A stretch of 60,910 bases of DNA from a virus. The translations under genes were made by a program, and so were the position numbers. This document shows positions 49,458-58,414 of this stretch, piece after piece; the first letter of the stretch is position 1; every line of letters starts with the position of its first letter. The notes beneath the pieces are model-generated. The model was not told the DNA's origin. It saw only the letters and a list, made by a program, of their open reading frames with translations, and made no database searches. The DNA is taken from the IMG/VR virus record IMGVR_UViG_3300042557_001137, positions 1-60,910 of that record. One strand, 5' to 3'.

Positions 49458-50582
49458 ATGTCGGTCGAAAAGGCCATTGTCAAAGCACGTTCTCAACTTC
49501 TTCTAGACCAACCGTTCTTTGGCACTTTGGCCCTTCGACTTCGTGTCGTCCACGACGATACGGTCGAAACTGCTGCCACTGACGGAAAGCACTTCTATTA
49601 CAACGAGAAGTTCATTTCGAAACTGGACCCGTTCCAGTTGCGCGGACTGATCGCTCACGAAGTCATGCACTGTGTGTTCAACCACATGACGCGTCGCCAA
49701 CAGCGCGAGCAAGGCCGTTGGAACGCAGCTTGTGACTACGCCATAAACGGTTACTTGTTGCACAATGGGTTCATCTTGCCGAAAGGCGGCTTGCATGACC
49801 CGAAGTACAACGACATGACAGCCGAAGCGATCTACAATGTCCTGCCGGCATCCACTAAACCCTGCAAATGGGGCCTGGTACTGGATGCTGGATCTGGTTC
49901 TGGCGCCGACAACATTCAGTCTATTTCCCCGGCGCAGCTGGAAGCAGAGTGGCAAATTTCAATCGGGCAGGCGATTCAAACCGCCAAGTCCCGGGGCAAA
50001 CTGCCAGCCAATATGGAGCTGCTTGTCAGCGACATCTTGTCTCCGCGCATCGATTGGCGTACCGTCCTTTGGCCGTTCTTCACAGATCTCAGTCACGACA
50101 ACTACAATTGGCGTAAGCCTAACCGGGCTTACATCTCTGAAGACGAGTACTTGCCGTCTATGCTTGAAGAAGCATGCGGCAAGATTGCCGTGATCAACGA
50201 TTCAAGCGGTTCGATCAACGACTCGCAAGGCGCCCAGTTCATCTCTGAATTGGATGCCGTGTTGGAACAAGTACAGCCGTCTCAGATAGTTTACATCCAA
50301 GCCGATTGCGCGGTGCGCGATGTCAAGCTGTTTGAACGCGGCGATAGGATCAAGGATCAACAGCTTACGTTCAAGGGCCGTGGCGGCACGGCCTTCGCTC
50401 CTGCGTTCAAGTACCTCTTCGAAGAGCACCAGGATGTGCAAGCCGTCGTTTACTTGACGGATCTCGATTCTGGGGACTTTAACGAAGCCGAAAAGTACAC
50501 GACTTGTCCAGTGCTCTGGGTTTCGGTCGAACCCCGAGCCGTAGCCCCGTTCGGGACAACCGTGTACATGCCGCCAGTTTGA
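49458..50582 (+). CDS. VWA/metallopeptidase-type protein (DUF2201-like)
   Basis: The protein has 374 residues. N-terminal zinc-peptidase-like site HEVMH (67-71) in LIAHEVMHCVFNHMTRR. The C-terminal VWA-like domain has a MIDAS-type DSSGS (248-252) in AVINDSSGSIND and GRGGT (307-311). This is the usual layout of the putative metallopeptidase (DUF2201) plus VWA-like domain partner of MoxR ATPases in bacteria and phages. Start ATG is next to the previous stop with one base between. Confidence 0.85.
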   Translation: MSVEKAIVKARSQLLLDQPFFGTLALRLRVVHDDTVETAATDGKHFYYNEKFISKLDPFQLRGLIAHEVMHCVFNHMTRRQQREQGRWNAACDYAINGYLLHNGFILPKGGLHDPKYNDMTAEAIYNVLPASTKPCKWGLVLDAGSGSGADNIQSISPAQLEAEWQISIGQAIQTAKSRGKLPANMELLVSDILSPRIDWRTVLWPFFTDLSHDNYNWRKPNRAYISEDEYLPSMLEEACGKIAVINDSSGSINDSQGAQFISELDAVLEQVQPSQIVYIQADCAVRDVKLFERGDRIKDQQLTFKGRGGTAFAPAFKYLFEEHQDVQAVVYLTDLDSGDFNEAEKYTTCPVLWVSVEPRAVAPFGTTVYMPPV

Positions 50583-50632
50583 TTCAGTGGCTGTCTTCAG
50601 CTACTCTCATGCAATACCAGGAAGGAGTCCAA

Positions 50633-50848
50633 ATGGCCAAGCGTGCCCCTGACGTTTTTCCGCGAACTGTCACTACCAGAAACAAAGTCAACATCGCTTC
50701 GCTTACGATCGTTCTTGCTGAATTAAGCAAAGACGACGAGCTGCGTGAGCAGGCAAACAAGATGCTTGACCGGTTGTACAGGAAGTCTCAACGACGCGCC
50801 GTAAGCCGCGCGCTTGCTGTAGCTCATGTTCTCGAGATCGATAACTGA
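50633..50848 (+). CDS. Small basic helical protein, unknown
   Basis: The protein has 71 residues starting MAKRAPDVFPRTVTTRNKVN. GAAGGAG precedes the ATG at 50633. Basic, mostly helix (LAELSKDDELREQANKMLDR). Directly precedes the polymerase gene (2 bases apart). Confidence 0.55.
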   Translation: MAKRAPDVFPRTVTTRNKVNIASLTIVLAELSKDDELREQANKMLDRLYRKSQRRAVSRALAVAHVLEIDN

Positions 50849-50850
50849 TC

Positions 50851-52662
50851 ATGCTTGTCACCCTTGATTTCGAGACGTACTACGACACCAAGTGCAGTCT
50901 CACCAAAATGACCACGATGGAGTACGTCAAACACGAGTCTTTTCTCGTGTGGGGCGTTGGCGTCAAAGTCGATTCTGAGCCTGCTGAATGGTATGGCGCG
51001 GATGAAGTTGAAGACGCTTTGCGCGCTTTCAACTGGGACGACGTCGATCTTCTGTGCCACAACACGATGTTCGACGGATACATCCTTGCTAGGTTGTACA
51101 ACATCAAGCCTCGCAGCTATTTGGATACAGCCGCCATGTCCCGTGGCCGGTTTCCGACCCAGTCTGCTTCATTGAAAGACTTGGCTGTTCGGTTGTTTCC
51201 AAACGACACCACCAAGCGCAAAGGCGAAGACCTTGTAAAAGCCAAAGGATTGGTCACTCTGCCGCCAGACGTCGAAGAAGCCTTGGCAAGTTATTGCATC
51301 AAAGACGTCGAACTTACGTACGAATCGTACTTGGTATTGGCCAAAGACTATCCGCAAAGCGAACTTGAGCTGATCAGCTTGGTAACCGACATGTTCTGCA
51401 ACCCCGTGTTGCATGTTGACTTGCCGCGTTTGGCCAAGTACCACGACCAAGAAATCGCCCGCACCCTGCAATCAATCGCCAATTCCGGACTTACTCGAGA
51501 AGAACTTGCCGCCAATCTGAAGTTCAAAAAGCACTTGGAAAGTTTAGGCATCACTCCGCCTACCAAGAAAAGCCTGACCACAGGTCAAATGATCCCAGCT
51601 TTTGGCAAAAACGACGCCGGGTGGAAACAGCTTTGTGCCATGTATCCGCAGCATCAAGCGCTTTGGGACGCCCGCACAGCTGTGAAATCACGCATCGCCG
51701 AGACCCGGGCTAAGCGCTTCATCGACGTTGCGCATTCTGACGGCACCATTAGCGTACCTTTGCGATACTACGCTGCGCACACTGGCCGTTTCGGCGGCAC
51801 AGAAAAGATCAATCTCCAGAACTTGCCTCGCAGCAGCGAGCTTCGCAAGTGCTTGATCGCGCCGCCAGACCATTTGGTCTACGTCGCTGACTTGTCCAAC
51901 ATCGAAGCCCGCATGCTTGCCTGGCTTGCAGGGCAACATGACCTGCTTCAGCAGTTCGCAAGAGGTGAGGATATATACAGTAACTTCGCCTCCAAGATCT
52001 ACAACAGACCCATTAACAAGCAGCACAACCCGACAGAACGTTTTGTCGGCAAAACGGCCATTCTTGGCTTGGGCTATGGCATGGGTCACAACAAGTTCAA
52101 GGCTACTTTGGAGTCTGGGGCTGCTGGCCCAGCTATGCAGATCTCGGAAAACGAAGCTCTCAACGTAGTCCAGACTTACCGTAGCACGTACGACCAAATA
52201 CCCGTGCTATGGGCCCGTATGGAAAACCTTTTGAAATTGTCTCTCCACCGAGACAATTACGGCGTTCGTTACCGAGACGTCCTAGAAGTTCAGGAGCGAG
52301 CGTTGTTTATGCCCAACGGGATGGCCCTGCGGTATGACAACTTACAAATGTCGCCCCAGGGACTTACGTACAACGTTCGCGGCTATGTACAGGAAATGAC
52401 TTACGGCGGCCGGATCACCGAGAACGTCGTTCAAGCCCTGTCACGCATTGTTGTCACCGATTCGATGCTACGCCTTAACAAGAAGCTTGACAACGGTAAA
52501 GTGGCTTTAAGCGTCCACGACGAAATTGTTGTAGTTGCTTCGGATGAAGATCCAGATGCTACAATGCAGCTGATTCTTAACGATCTTTGCACGCCACCGA
52601 CATGGGCCCAGGATTTGCCGCTTTCGGCTGAAGGCGGATACGACAGGATGTATAGCAAGTAA
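50851..52662 (+). CDS. DNA polymerase, family A, with 3'-5' exonuclease
   Basis: A 603-residue replicative phage polymerase. Exonuclease motifs: DFET (6-9), HNTMFDGY (N71, D75), YCIKD (148-152). Polymerase motifs: A at VADLSNIEAR (D347, E352), where the usual SQIELR is changed to SNIEAR; B at RFVGKTAILGLGYGMG (R397, K401, Y409); C at SVHDEIV (H556, D557, E558). No thumb-inserted TrxA-binding loop is visible. Its stop TAA overlaps the CsrA ATG by 1 base. Confidence 0.95.
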   Translation: MLVTLDFETYYDTKCSLTKMTTMEYVKHESFLVWGVGVKVDSEPAEWYGADEVEDALRAFNWDDVDLLCHNTMFDGYILARLYNIKPRSYLDTAAMSRGRFPTQSASLKDLAVRLFPNDTTKRKGEDLVKAKGLVTLPPDVEEALASYCIKDVELTYESYLVLAKDYPQSELELISLVTDMFCNPVLHVDLPRLAKYHDQEIARTLQSIANSGLTREELAANLKFKKHLESLGITPPTKKSLTTGQMIPAFGKNDAGWKQLCAMYPQHQALWDARTAVKSRIAETRAKRFIDVAHSDGTISVPLRYYAAHTGRFGGTEKINLQNLPRSSELRKCLIAPPDHLVYVADLSNIEARMLAWLAGQHDLLQQFARGEDIYSNFASKIYNRPINKQHNPTERFVGKTAILGLGYGMGHNKFKATLESGAAGPAMQISENEALNVVQTYRSTYDQIPVLWARMENLLKLSLHRDNYGVRYRDVLEVQERALFMPNGMALRYDNLQMSPQGLTYNVRGYVQEMTYGGRITENVVQALSRIVVTDSMLRLNKKLDNGKVALSVHDEIVVVASDEDPDATMQLILNDLCTPPTWAQDLPLSAEGGYDRMYSK

Positions 52663-52892
52663 TGGCACGCCTTGTTCTAACTCGCCGACTCAACGAGTCT
52701 GTCATTGTTCACATTGACGGACAGGTTGTTGCCACCGTCAAGCTATCACGCCTTGACCACAACAGCGCTCGGCTTACTTTTGTAGCCGATCCTTCGGTCT
52801 CTATCGACCGAGAAGAGATCTACGAGCGCAACAAGTCCGCCATGAAACAGCAGCAAGAGGTCGAAGAAGCCTGGAACCAGGCCATCAAGTAA
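52662..52892 (+). CDS. csrA: CsrA-family translational regulator
   Basis: The protein has 76 residues. LVLTRRLNESVIV (4-16) matches CsrA strand 1 and turn, with R8 and R9 aligning to bacterial R6 and R7. SIDREEIYER (47-56) matches the RNA-binding strand 5 and helix (VHREEIYQR in E. coli), keeping the essential Arg (R50). The usual GxxG central part is changed (KLSRLDHNSARLTFV), and there is an extra C-terminal helix of about 17 residues. CsrA proteins dimerise and bind GGA in mRNA leaders. The gene is translationally coupled to the polymerase (1-base overlap). Confidence 0.9.
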   Translation: MARLVLTRRLNESVIVHIDGQVVATVKLSRLDHNSARLTFVADPSVSIDREEIYERNKSAMKQQQEVEEAWNQAIK

Positions 52893-52909
52893 CCGCTGCC
52901 GAGGGGTTC

Positions 52910-55453
52910 ATGAAAATCACGTTTTTGGAAGCTGCCAACGGAACGCCGTTGGGCAAGCACTATCCTGTCAAAGGAGATGTCACTCCTTATCCCCACGTCA
53001 AAGACGTCACTTCTCACGAGTACGACATCAAAGTCTCGCAAGCTGGCTTGCAAGACCTTGAAAACATGATCCGTCAGCATGCCGCTCTTGGGCATTGCAT
53101 GTTGAAAGGTCCATTGAAACGCCCGTTGGTAGCAGAAAGCCGCGCTCAAAAAAGCGATCGCTTGGCTCTTACGGGCTTGCTGGTGCTTGACTTTGACGCC
53201 ATCAGCATTCCTAGGCGCATCGTCCGTTCCAACAAGCTGACGGCCAACGACGTACAGCTTATAGCAGAACAGATCATCGCAGATCTGCCTAGCTCATTGC
53301 ATGACGTCAGCTACATTGCGCAGGCATCAGCCAGTTTTGGGCTAAAGGGCGACCGCATTTCGATGCACATTTTCATGTTGTTGACTGTTCCGATGCCACC
53401 TAAGTCAGTAAAGCTGTGGCTCCAGAACATCAACTACACTGTTCCTTTGTTCAAGGACCAAGTGTTGTTGAGCGTCAACGGACAGTCATTGAAACACCCG
53501 CTTGACACTTCTGTCGCGGACAACAGCAAGCTCATCTTCATTGCACCTCCGGTGTTTGAAGATCCTAGCAGCAACCCTTTTGTGACTGACACTGACCGTA
53601 TTGTACGAGTAGACAGAAGCCGTGCTTCGTTCGATCTTGCGGCGCTCATGAACGCCCTCAACCCGGAGTCTTGCTTTGCTCTTGGGCAGCAGATCAAAGA
53701 TGAGCTTCGGCAGAAAAGCGGTATCAAGAAAAAAACCGCTAGGCTGCAGACTCTGACGATCGACTATCAAGCCCAGGAAGTCTTGTTGAACCCCGACAAG
53801 ATGTCCATCAGCATCGTCGACAGCGGTAGCATCCCTTTTGTTCGTTGCAACATCAACGGCGGAGACAGCGGAGCTTACTATTTCAATATCGAGCGTCCGA
53901 AGTACATGTACAACTTCAAGGACGAACCGATTTTCGAGATCGAAAAAGCCGACCGCGAGTTCTACAAGAGCATCTTTGAGATATTCAAGACCCATCTGGA
54001 AAAAAGCGGCAAAGCCCAGTATCCGGTAGTCCTTCGTGATTACTACACAGACGTTTACTACAACGGCGTTTACGACCCTAATCTGAACCAATTCACCGAA
54101 GACTACCCGCTTGTTCCTACAAGCAAGAACAGCATAGCCAGTTTCATGATGAGCCACGGTTATCCTGAACCCGATTACGTACGCGACGCGCGCGTCGTGT
54201 TCGATCCGACCCTCAATAGTCCGTCAATCGACCTGGATAACGTCCCGTATTTCGTCAACATGTACCGCAAGACCAAGTACATGCTTGACCCGAAACTTCC
54301 GACCAAAGCCCTGGACTTTGGCCATGCAACACTGATCAAGCCGCACTGCCCTCGCATCTGCACTTTGCTGCATCATGTGCTGGGCAACGGCAATGAAGAG
54401 TTTGAGCGCTTCATCAATTGGCTTGCTTACATTTTCCAAACCCGGCAAAAAGCCAAGACTGCATGGGTGTTGGGAGGCGTTCCAGGAACAGGCAAAGGCC
54501 TGTTCTACAGCAAGGTGCTTCGGCCGTTGTTCGGCCCAGAGCACGTGCCTATGCGTTCGCTGCAGAATATCGAAGAGCATTTCAATCTCTACATGCGCAA
54601 CGCTTTGTTCTTGATTGTCGACGAGTTCCATATGGCGTCTTCGTCCATCGGCGCCATGAAGATCGCCGACAAGCTCAAGAACCAGATCACAGAAGACACG
54701 CTTACGATTCGCGCTATGCGCACCAACCAGATCGAAGTCCCGAATTACACCAGCTTCATCTTCCTTACCAACCGCAACGATGCGGTAAAGATCGAAGCAG
54801 GGGACCGGAGATACAATATCCCGCCGCGCCAAGAGCAGCGGCTTGAAGAAGCACATCCTCAGATCTTGAAAGAGTTGCCTCAGCTGGAAGCCGAGCTTGA
54901 TGCGTTTGCCGGATACCTTGCGACTTTCAAGGTCAACGAACGATTGGTGCACACTTGCATCGACAACACTTCGAAAGACCAGATGCGTCAAGTGTCTATG
55001 TCCGTCTTGGAAGAATTCAGTCAAGCGGTCAAGACAGGCGACCTCGGCTTTTTCAGCGACATCCTTGACATCAATACGGCCAATGCGTTCAACATGAACG
55101 AAGTGGCCACTGCGCAGCGCATTGTCAAAACCTGGATTGCCGGGGCAAAAGAGCCATTTTGCATGGTTCCTATGGAGCATCTTCGCACCGTGTTCCACGT
55201 CCAGACTGAGCAGAACCCCCGCTTGTCTCAGCGAGAGTTTCTTAAGCAAATGAGCCGTAACGGTATCGCCCTTGGGCGGCGGCGCAACCCTAATGCCAGC
55301 AGAGACTCTTCTCCTGTTCGGGGCGTCATGATCAACTGGCAAACCGATGAACTCGAAGTCCAACGGCTGATCAACCAGTATTTTGACGCTACCGACCAAC
55401 GACAGTTGTTGCGCGAACAAGACATTGGTTATACTGCGGAGGTCAACAACTGA
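52910..55453 (+). CDS. Primase/helicase with SF3-type (DUF5906) ATPase domain
   Basis: The protein has 847 residues. The C-terminal SF3-like domain has Walker A GVPGTGKG (about 522-529), Walker B ALFLIVDEF (about 565-573) and sensor FIFLTNRNDAVK (about 616-627). The N-terminal 200 residues carry an AEP-like pair: VLDFDA (about 92-97) and DRISMHIFML (about 147-156), suggesting primase activity. It unwinds the fork and probably primes synthesis together with the family A polymerase. Confidence 0.85.
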   Translation: MKITFLEAANGTPLGKHYPVKGDVTPYPHVKDVTSHEYDIKVSQAGLQDLENMIRQHAALGHCMLKGPLKRPLVAESRAQKSDRLALTGLLVLDFDAISIPRRIVRSNKLTANDVQLIAEQIIADLPSSLHDVSYIAQASASFGLKGDRISMHIFMLLTVPMPPKSVKLWLQNINYTVPLFKDQVLLSVNGQSLKHPLDTSVADNSKLIFIAPPVFEDPSSNPFVTDTDRIVRVDRSRASFDLAALMNALNPESCFALGQQIKDELRQKSGIKKKTARLQTLTIDYQAQEVLLNPDKMSISIVDSGSIPFVRCNINGGDSGAYYFNIERPKYMYNFKDEPIFEIEKADREFYKSIFEIFKTHLEKSGKAQYPVVLRDYYTDVYYNGVYDPNLNQFTEDYPLVPTSKNSIASFMMSHGYPEPDYVRDARVVFDPTLNSPSIDLDNVPYFVNMYRKTKYMLDPKLPTKALDFGHATLIKPHCPRICTLLHHVLGNGNEEFERFINWLAYIFQTRQKAKTAWVLGGVPGTGKGLFYSKVLRPLFGPEHVPMRSLQNIEEHFNLYMRNALFLIVDEFHMASSSIGAMKIADKLKNQITEDTLTIRAMRTNQIEVPNYTSFIFLTNRNDAVKIEAGDRRYNIPPRQEQRLEEAHPQILKELPQLEAELDAFAGYLATFKVNERLVHTCIDNTSKDQMRQVSMSVLEEFSQAVKTGDLGFFSDILDINTANAFNMNEVATAQRIVKTWIAGAKEPFCMVPMEHLRTVFHVQTEQNPRLSQREFLKQMSRNGIALGRRRNPNASRDSSPVRGVMINWQTDELEVQRLINQYFDATDQRQLLREQDIGYTAEVNN

Positions 55454-55468
55454 CCTTAGCAGGACGCC

Positions 55469-56224
55469 GTGGCACCACTAACGCAGACTACCAGGCCGGA
55501 TTCCGTCGACTTTTTGCAGGAAAAGCCTGTAAAACTAGGCCCGGTTCCGACCTGGTCTTACTCAGCGCTTAAGACTTTCGAAGAGTGTCCGTATCGGACA
55601 TACATTCAACGAGTCAAGAAGATCCCTGAGCCGCCTAGTCCAGCAGCTGATCGCGGCACAGCTATCCACAAGCTGGCCGAGCGGTACGTTAAAGGCGAAC
55701 TGGCTGAACTGCCTATAGAGCTAGCCAAGTTCAAGAACTCGTATCACGAGCTCAGGGCCTTGTACGTTGAAGCCAAGGTCGAAGTCGAAGGCGAATGGGG
55801 CTACACCATCGATTGGCAGCCTGCTCCGTGGATGGGCTCTCAGACTTGGGCCCGGATCAAGTTAGACGCGCTGGTGCACCAAGACGAGACAAGCGCCAGG
55901 GTCATTGACTACAAGACCGGCAAGAAATTCGGCAACGAAATCGGCCATGCCCAGCAGTGTCTGCTGTACGCTATCGGCACTTTCTTTCGTTACGAGCGCC
56001 TTCAGCTTGTCCAAACCGAGCTTTGGTATCTCGACAAAGGTGAAGACACTAAACGAGTTTTCACCCGCGAAGAAGCCATGCAATTCGCTCCTGGATTCCA
56101 TCGACGAGGCGTGTTGATGACGTCTTGTACTGATTTTGCACCAACTCCAAGCAAAGACTCTTGCCGTTGGTGTCCTTACGGCAAAGGCGAACACCCCGAG
56201 TGTACTTGGGGCGTCGCCCCCTGA
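55469..56224 (+). CDS. Cas4/RecB-type PD-(D/E)XK nuclease
   Basis: The protein has 251 residues with a GTG start. PD-(D/E)XK core: DRGTAIHKLAE (about 61-71), KLDALVHQ (about 131-138), VIDYKTGKK (145-153) and QQCLLYAIG. One Cys near 40 (FEECPYRTY) plus three near the end (SCRWCPYGKGEHPEC) match the iron-sulphur-binding layout of Cas4/AddB nucleases. Probably 5'-3' DNA processing in replication or recombination. Confidence 0.85.
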   Translation: MAPLTQTTRPDSVDFLQEKPVKLGPVPTWSYSALKTFEECPYRTYIQRVKKIPEPPSPAADRGTAIHKLAERYVKGELAELPIELAKFKNSYHELRALYVEAKVEVEGEWGYTIDWQPAPWMGSQTWARIKLDALVHQDETSARVIDYKTGKKFGNEIGHAQQCLLYAIGTFFRYERLQLVQTELWYLDKGEDTKRVFTREEAMQFAPGFHRRGVLMTSCTDFAPTPSKDSCRWCPYGKGEHPECTWGVAP

Positions 56225-56232
56225 TACTAAAA

Positions 56233-56256
56233 CCCCGCTACTACGCGGGGTTTTTT
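56233..56256 (+). terminator. Intrinsic terminator
   Basis: CCCCGC (56233-56238), loop TACTAC, GCGGGG (56245-56250), then TTTTTT (56251-56256). Stop of the nuclease is 9 bases before. Confidence 0.9.
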
Positions 56257-56290
56257 ATGGGCTATCAAAGCTCACGTAACAGGAGAGCCT

Positions 56291-56455
56291 ATGAGCTGGT
56301 TCCTTCGGCTGTTTGCAGTCGTAGAAGTCATCCTATTTCTCAAACAGTTACGAGAACAAAACGAAAATGACTCAACTGACGCGTACAAAATACCGGAAAA
56401 GCGTAGTCCTTCCAGCGCCAGATCGCCGGACTATACTGAAACCGGGGAGCAATAA
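56291..56455 (+). CDS. Small membrane-type protein overlapping the next gene
   Basis: The protein has 54 residues starting MSWFLRLFAVVEVILFLKQL, with one hydrophobic helix then a polar tail. AGGAGAGCCT precedes the ATG. It overlaps the following gene by 89 bases in another frame, which is unusual, so it could be a minor or unexpressed frame. Confidence 0.5.
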   Translation: MSWFLRLFAVVEVILFLKQLREQNENDSTDAYKIPEKRSPSSARSPDYTETGEQ

Positions 56456-57026
56456 CGCTAAGCTGGGGGGCTCCGTCCGCAAAGGCATGTGGAAGGGGCT
56501 CCCCATTTTTTCTATCACGCTCGAAGAACGTCGTACTTGCCCTACTACCTGTCAGCAATGGGACAACTGCTACGGCAACAACATGCCGTTTGCTCATCGC
56601 TTTGACCATACATCTGCGGTATTTTTACCACAACTTCACTCTGAATTGGCCCGTGCGCTGGAGCGGCACCCACAAGGCATAGTAGTTCGGCTGCATGTTC
56701 TTGGCGATTTCTACAGCAAGACCTACCTGCAGTTCTGGGAAAACGCTTTGTATAAGCGCCCTGGCCTTCGAGTGTTTGGCTACACCCACCACCCGGCCAA
56801 CAGCCCGTTGGGCAAACGGATCGCCAAGCTAAATCGAGATTACCCTAAACGCTGGCGGGTACGCTTTTCAGACGACCCAAACACTGAGTTCCGAGCAGAA
56901 GTTGTTGCGTCTGCACAACAAGCACCGGGCGTAGTTTGCCCGGAACAACTAGGCAAGACCAAGTCTTGCGGCACTTGCGCATACTGCTGGCACAGCGAAA
57001 AGCCAGTGTACTTTCTTGAACACTGA
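56367..57026 (+). CDS. Gp88/DUF7227-like Cys-rich phage protein
   Basis: The protein has 219 residues. The CxxxC motif in ERRTCPTTCQQWDNCYGNNM (about 55-74) and the C-terminal CPEQLGKTKSCGTCAYCWH (about 191-210) are characteristic of phage gp88-like proteins of unknown function. The middle is alpha/beta (VVRLHVLGDFYSKTYLQFW) and may be a TIM-barrel-like fold. The many Cys suggest metal or Fe-S binding. Located between nuclease and helicase. Confidence 0.6.
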   Translation: MTQLTRTKYRKSVVLPAPDRRTILKPGSNNAKLGGSVRKGMWKGLPIFSITLEERRTCPTTCQQWDNCYGNNMPFAHRFDHTSAVFLPQLHSELARALERHPQGIVVRLHVLGDFYSKTYLQFWENALYKRPGLRVFGYTHHPANSPLGKRIAKLNRDYPKRWRVRFSDDPNTEFRAEVVASAQQAPGVVCPEQLGKTKSCGTCAYCWHSEKPVYFLEH

Positions 57027-57067
57027 GCAAGCTTCGGTTAGTATCGCTCAACTACTGGAAATTTCTA

Positions 57068-58414
57068 ATGCTAAAACCTTTCGATCATCAGAAAGAAACG
57101 ACTGAGTTTCTCGTCAAAACGCCTAGAGCTCTGGTCACTTCTGACCCCGGCACAGGCAAAACACGCAGCGTCATCGACGCATACGCCAAGCGCAAAGAAG
57201 GCCGGATGCTGGTATTGGCGCCGCTGTCCATCTTGGACGCTTCTTGGGCTGACGACTTGAAGAAATTCCAGCCCAACCTCACATTTGTCGTTGCTTACGC
57301 ACGCAACCGTGAAGAAGCGTTCAACGCTGACGTCGACATCGTCATCGCTAACCACGACGCGGTGAAATGGATCGCCAAGCATATGTACCTGCTTGACGAT
57401 TTCACTACTCTTGTCATCGACGAGTTTACCGCGTTCAAGAACAAAGACAGCCAGCGCAGCAAAGCCCTGGCGCGTATTGCTGCCAAATTCAAGTACCGGA
57501 TCGGTATGTCCGGTACTCCTAACAGCAACAGCATCCTGGACCTTTGGCATCCGACTTTCATCGTTGATGACGGTGAACGGCTAGGTAAGCGTTTTTACGG
57601 TTTCCGTTCTGCAGTCTGCACTTCGAAGTTCAACGGCTTTGCCAACGAATGGGTGGATAAGCCAAACGCCCAAGAGATTGTTGCTGCTACGATCAAAGAC
57701 ATCAACATCCGCTTCCGTCTTGAAGACTGCATGGACATGCCTGAGCAGTCTGTACACACAATGTGTGTACAACTGACCCCTGCCATCATGCAGCAGTACA
57801 AGACCTTAGCTGAAGACTCGGTTCTTTATACCGGCCAAGCCACGATCAACGCTGTCCATGCGGGGTCCAGGGCAAAGAAGCTTTTGCAGCTTTGCACTGG
57901 CGCCGTGTACACCGAAGACGGTACGCCTACCGGAATACACGAAGAGCGCTATGAGCTGGTGATGCAGCTTGTCAGCGAACGAAAACATTCATTGGTGGCT
58001 TTTAATTGGCGGCACGAGCGTGAGCATCTCGTCAAACTTGCAGAAGAGATGAAGCTCGACTACGGCGTCATCGACGGCGATACGCCAGCAAACAAACGCA
58101 AAGACATCGTCGATCGTATGCAAGCCGGACAGCTGCAAGTAGTGTTCGCTCACCCTCAATCCGCAGGCCACGGCTTGACATTGACCAAAGCCACTACTGT
58201 GATTTGGGCTTCGCCGACATACAACGCTGAGCACTACCAGCAGTTCAACCGTCGTATCTATCGTGCAGGCCAAAAGCAAAAAACTGAGATCATCCAGATC
58301 GCTGCAAACGACACTTGGGAAACAGAGGTCTACAAAAAGCTTTCTACCAAGCTTGAGCGTATGGACGAGCTGCTTATGATCCTGCGTATTTTGTCACCGA
58401 TGAGGAAGATCTAA
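57068..58414 (+). CDS. SNF2/DEAD-like helicase
   Basis: The protein has 448 residues. Walker A SDPGTGKT (25-32), Walker B VIDEF (116-120), SGTP (148-151), C-terminal GHGLTLTKA and FNRRIYRAGQKQKT motifs (near 372-412). These are SF2 SNF2-like phage helicases used in replication or recombination. It overlaps the next gene by 1 base. Confidence 0.9.
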   Translation: MLKPFDHQKETTEFLVKTPRALVTSDPGTGKTRSVIDAYAKRKEGRMLVLAPLSILDASWADDLKKFQPNLTFVVAYARNREEAFNADVDIVIANHDAVKWIAKHMYLLDDFTTLVIDEFTAFKNKDSQRSKALARIAAKFKYRIGMSGTPNSNSILDLWHPTFIVDDGERLGKRFYGFRSAVCTSKFNGFANEWVDKPNAQEIVAATIKDINIRFRLEDCMDMPEQSVHTMCVQLTPAIMQQYKTLAEDSVLYTGQATINAVHAGSRAKKLLQLCTGAVYTEDGTPTGIHEERYELVMQLVSERKHSLVAFNWRHEREHLVKLAEEMKLDYGVIDGDTPANKRKDIVDRMQAGQLQVVFAHPQSAGHGLTLTKATTVIWASPTYNAEHYQQFNRRIYRAGQKQKTEIIQIAANDTWETEVYKKLSTKLERMDELLMILRILSPMRKI

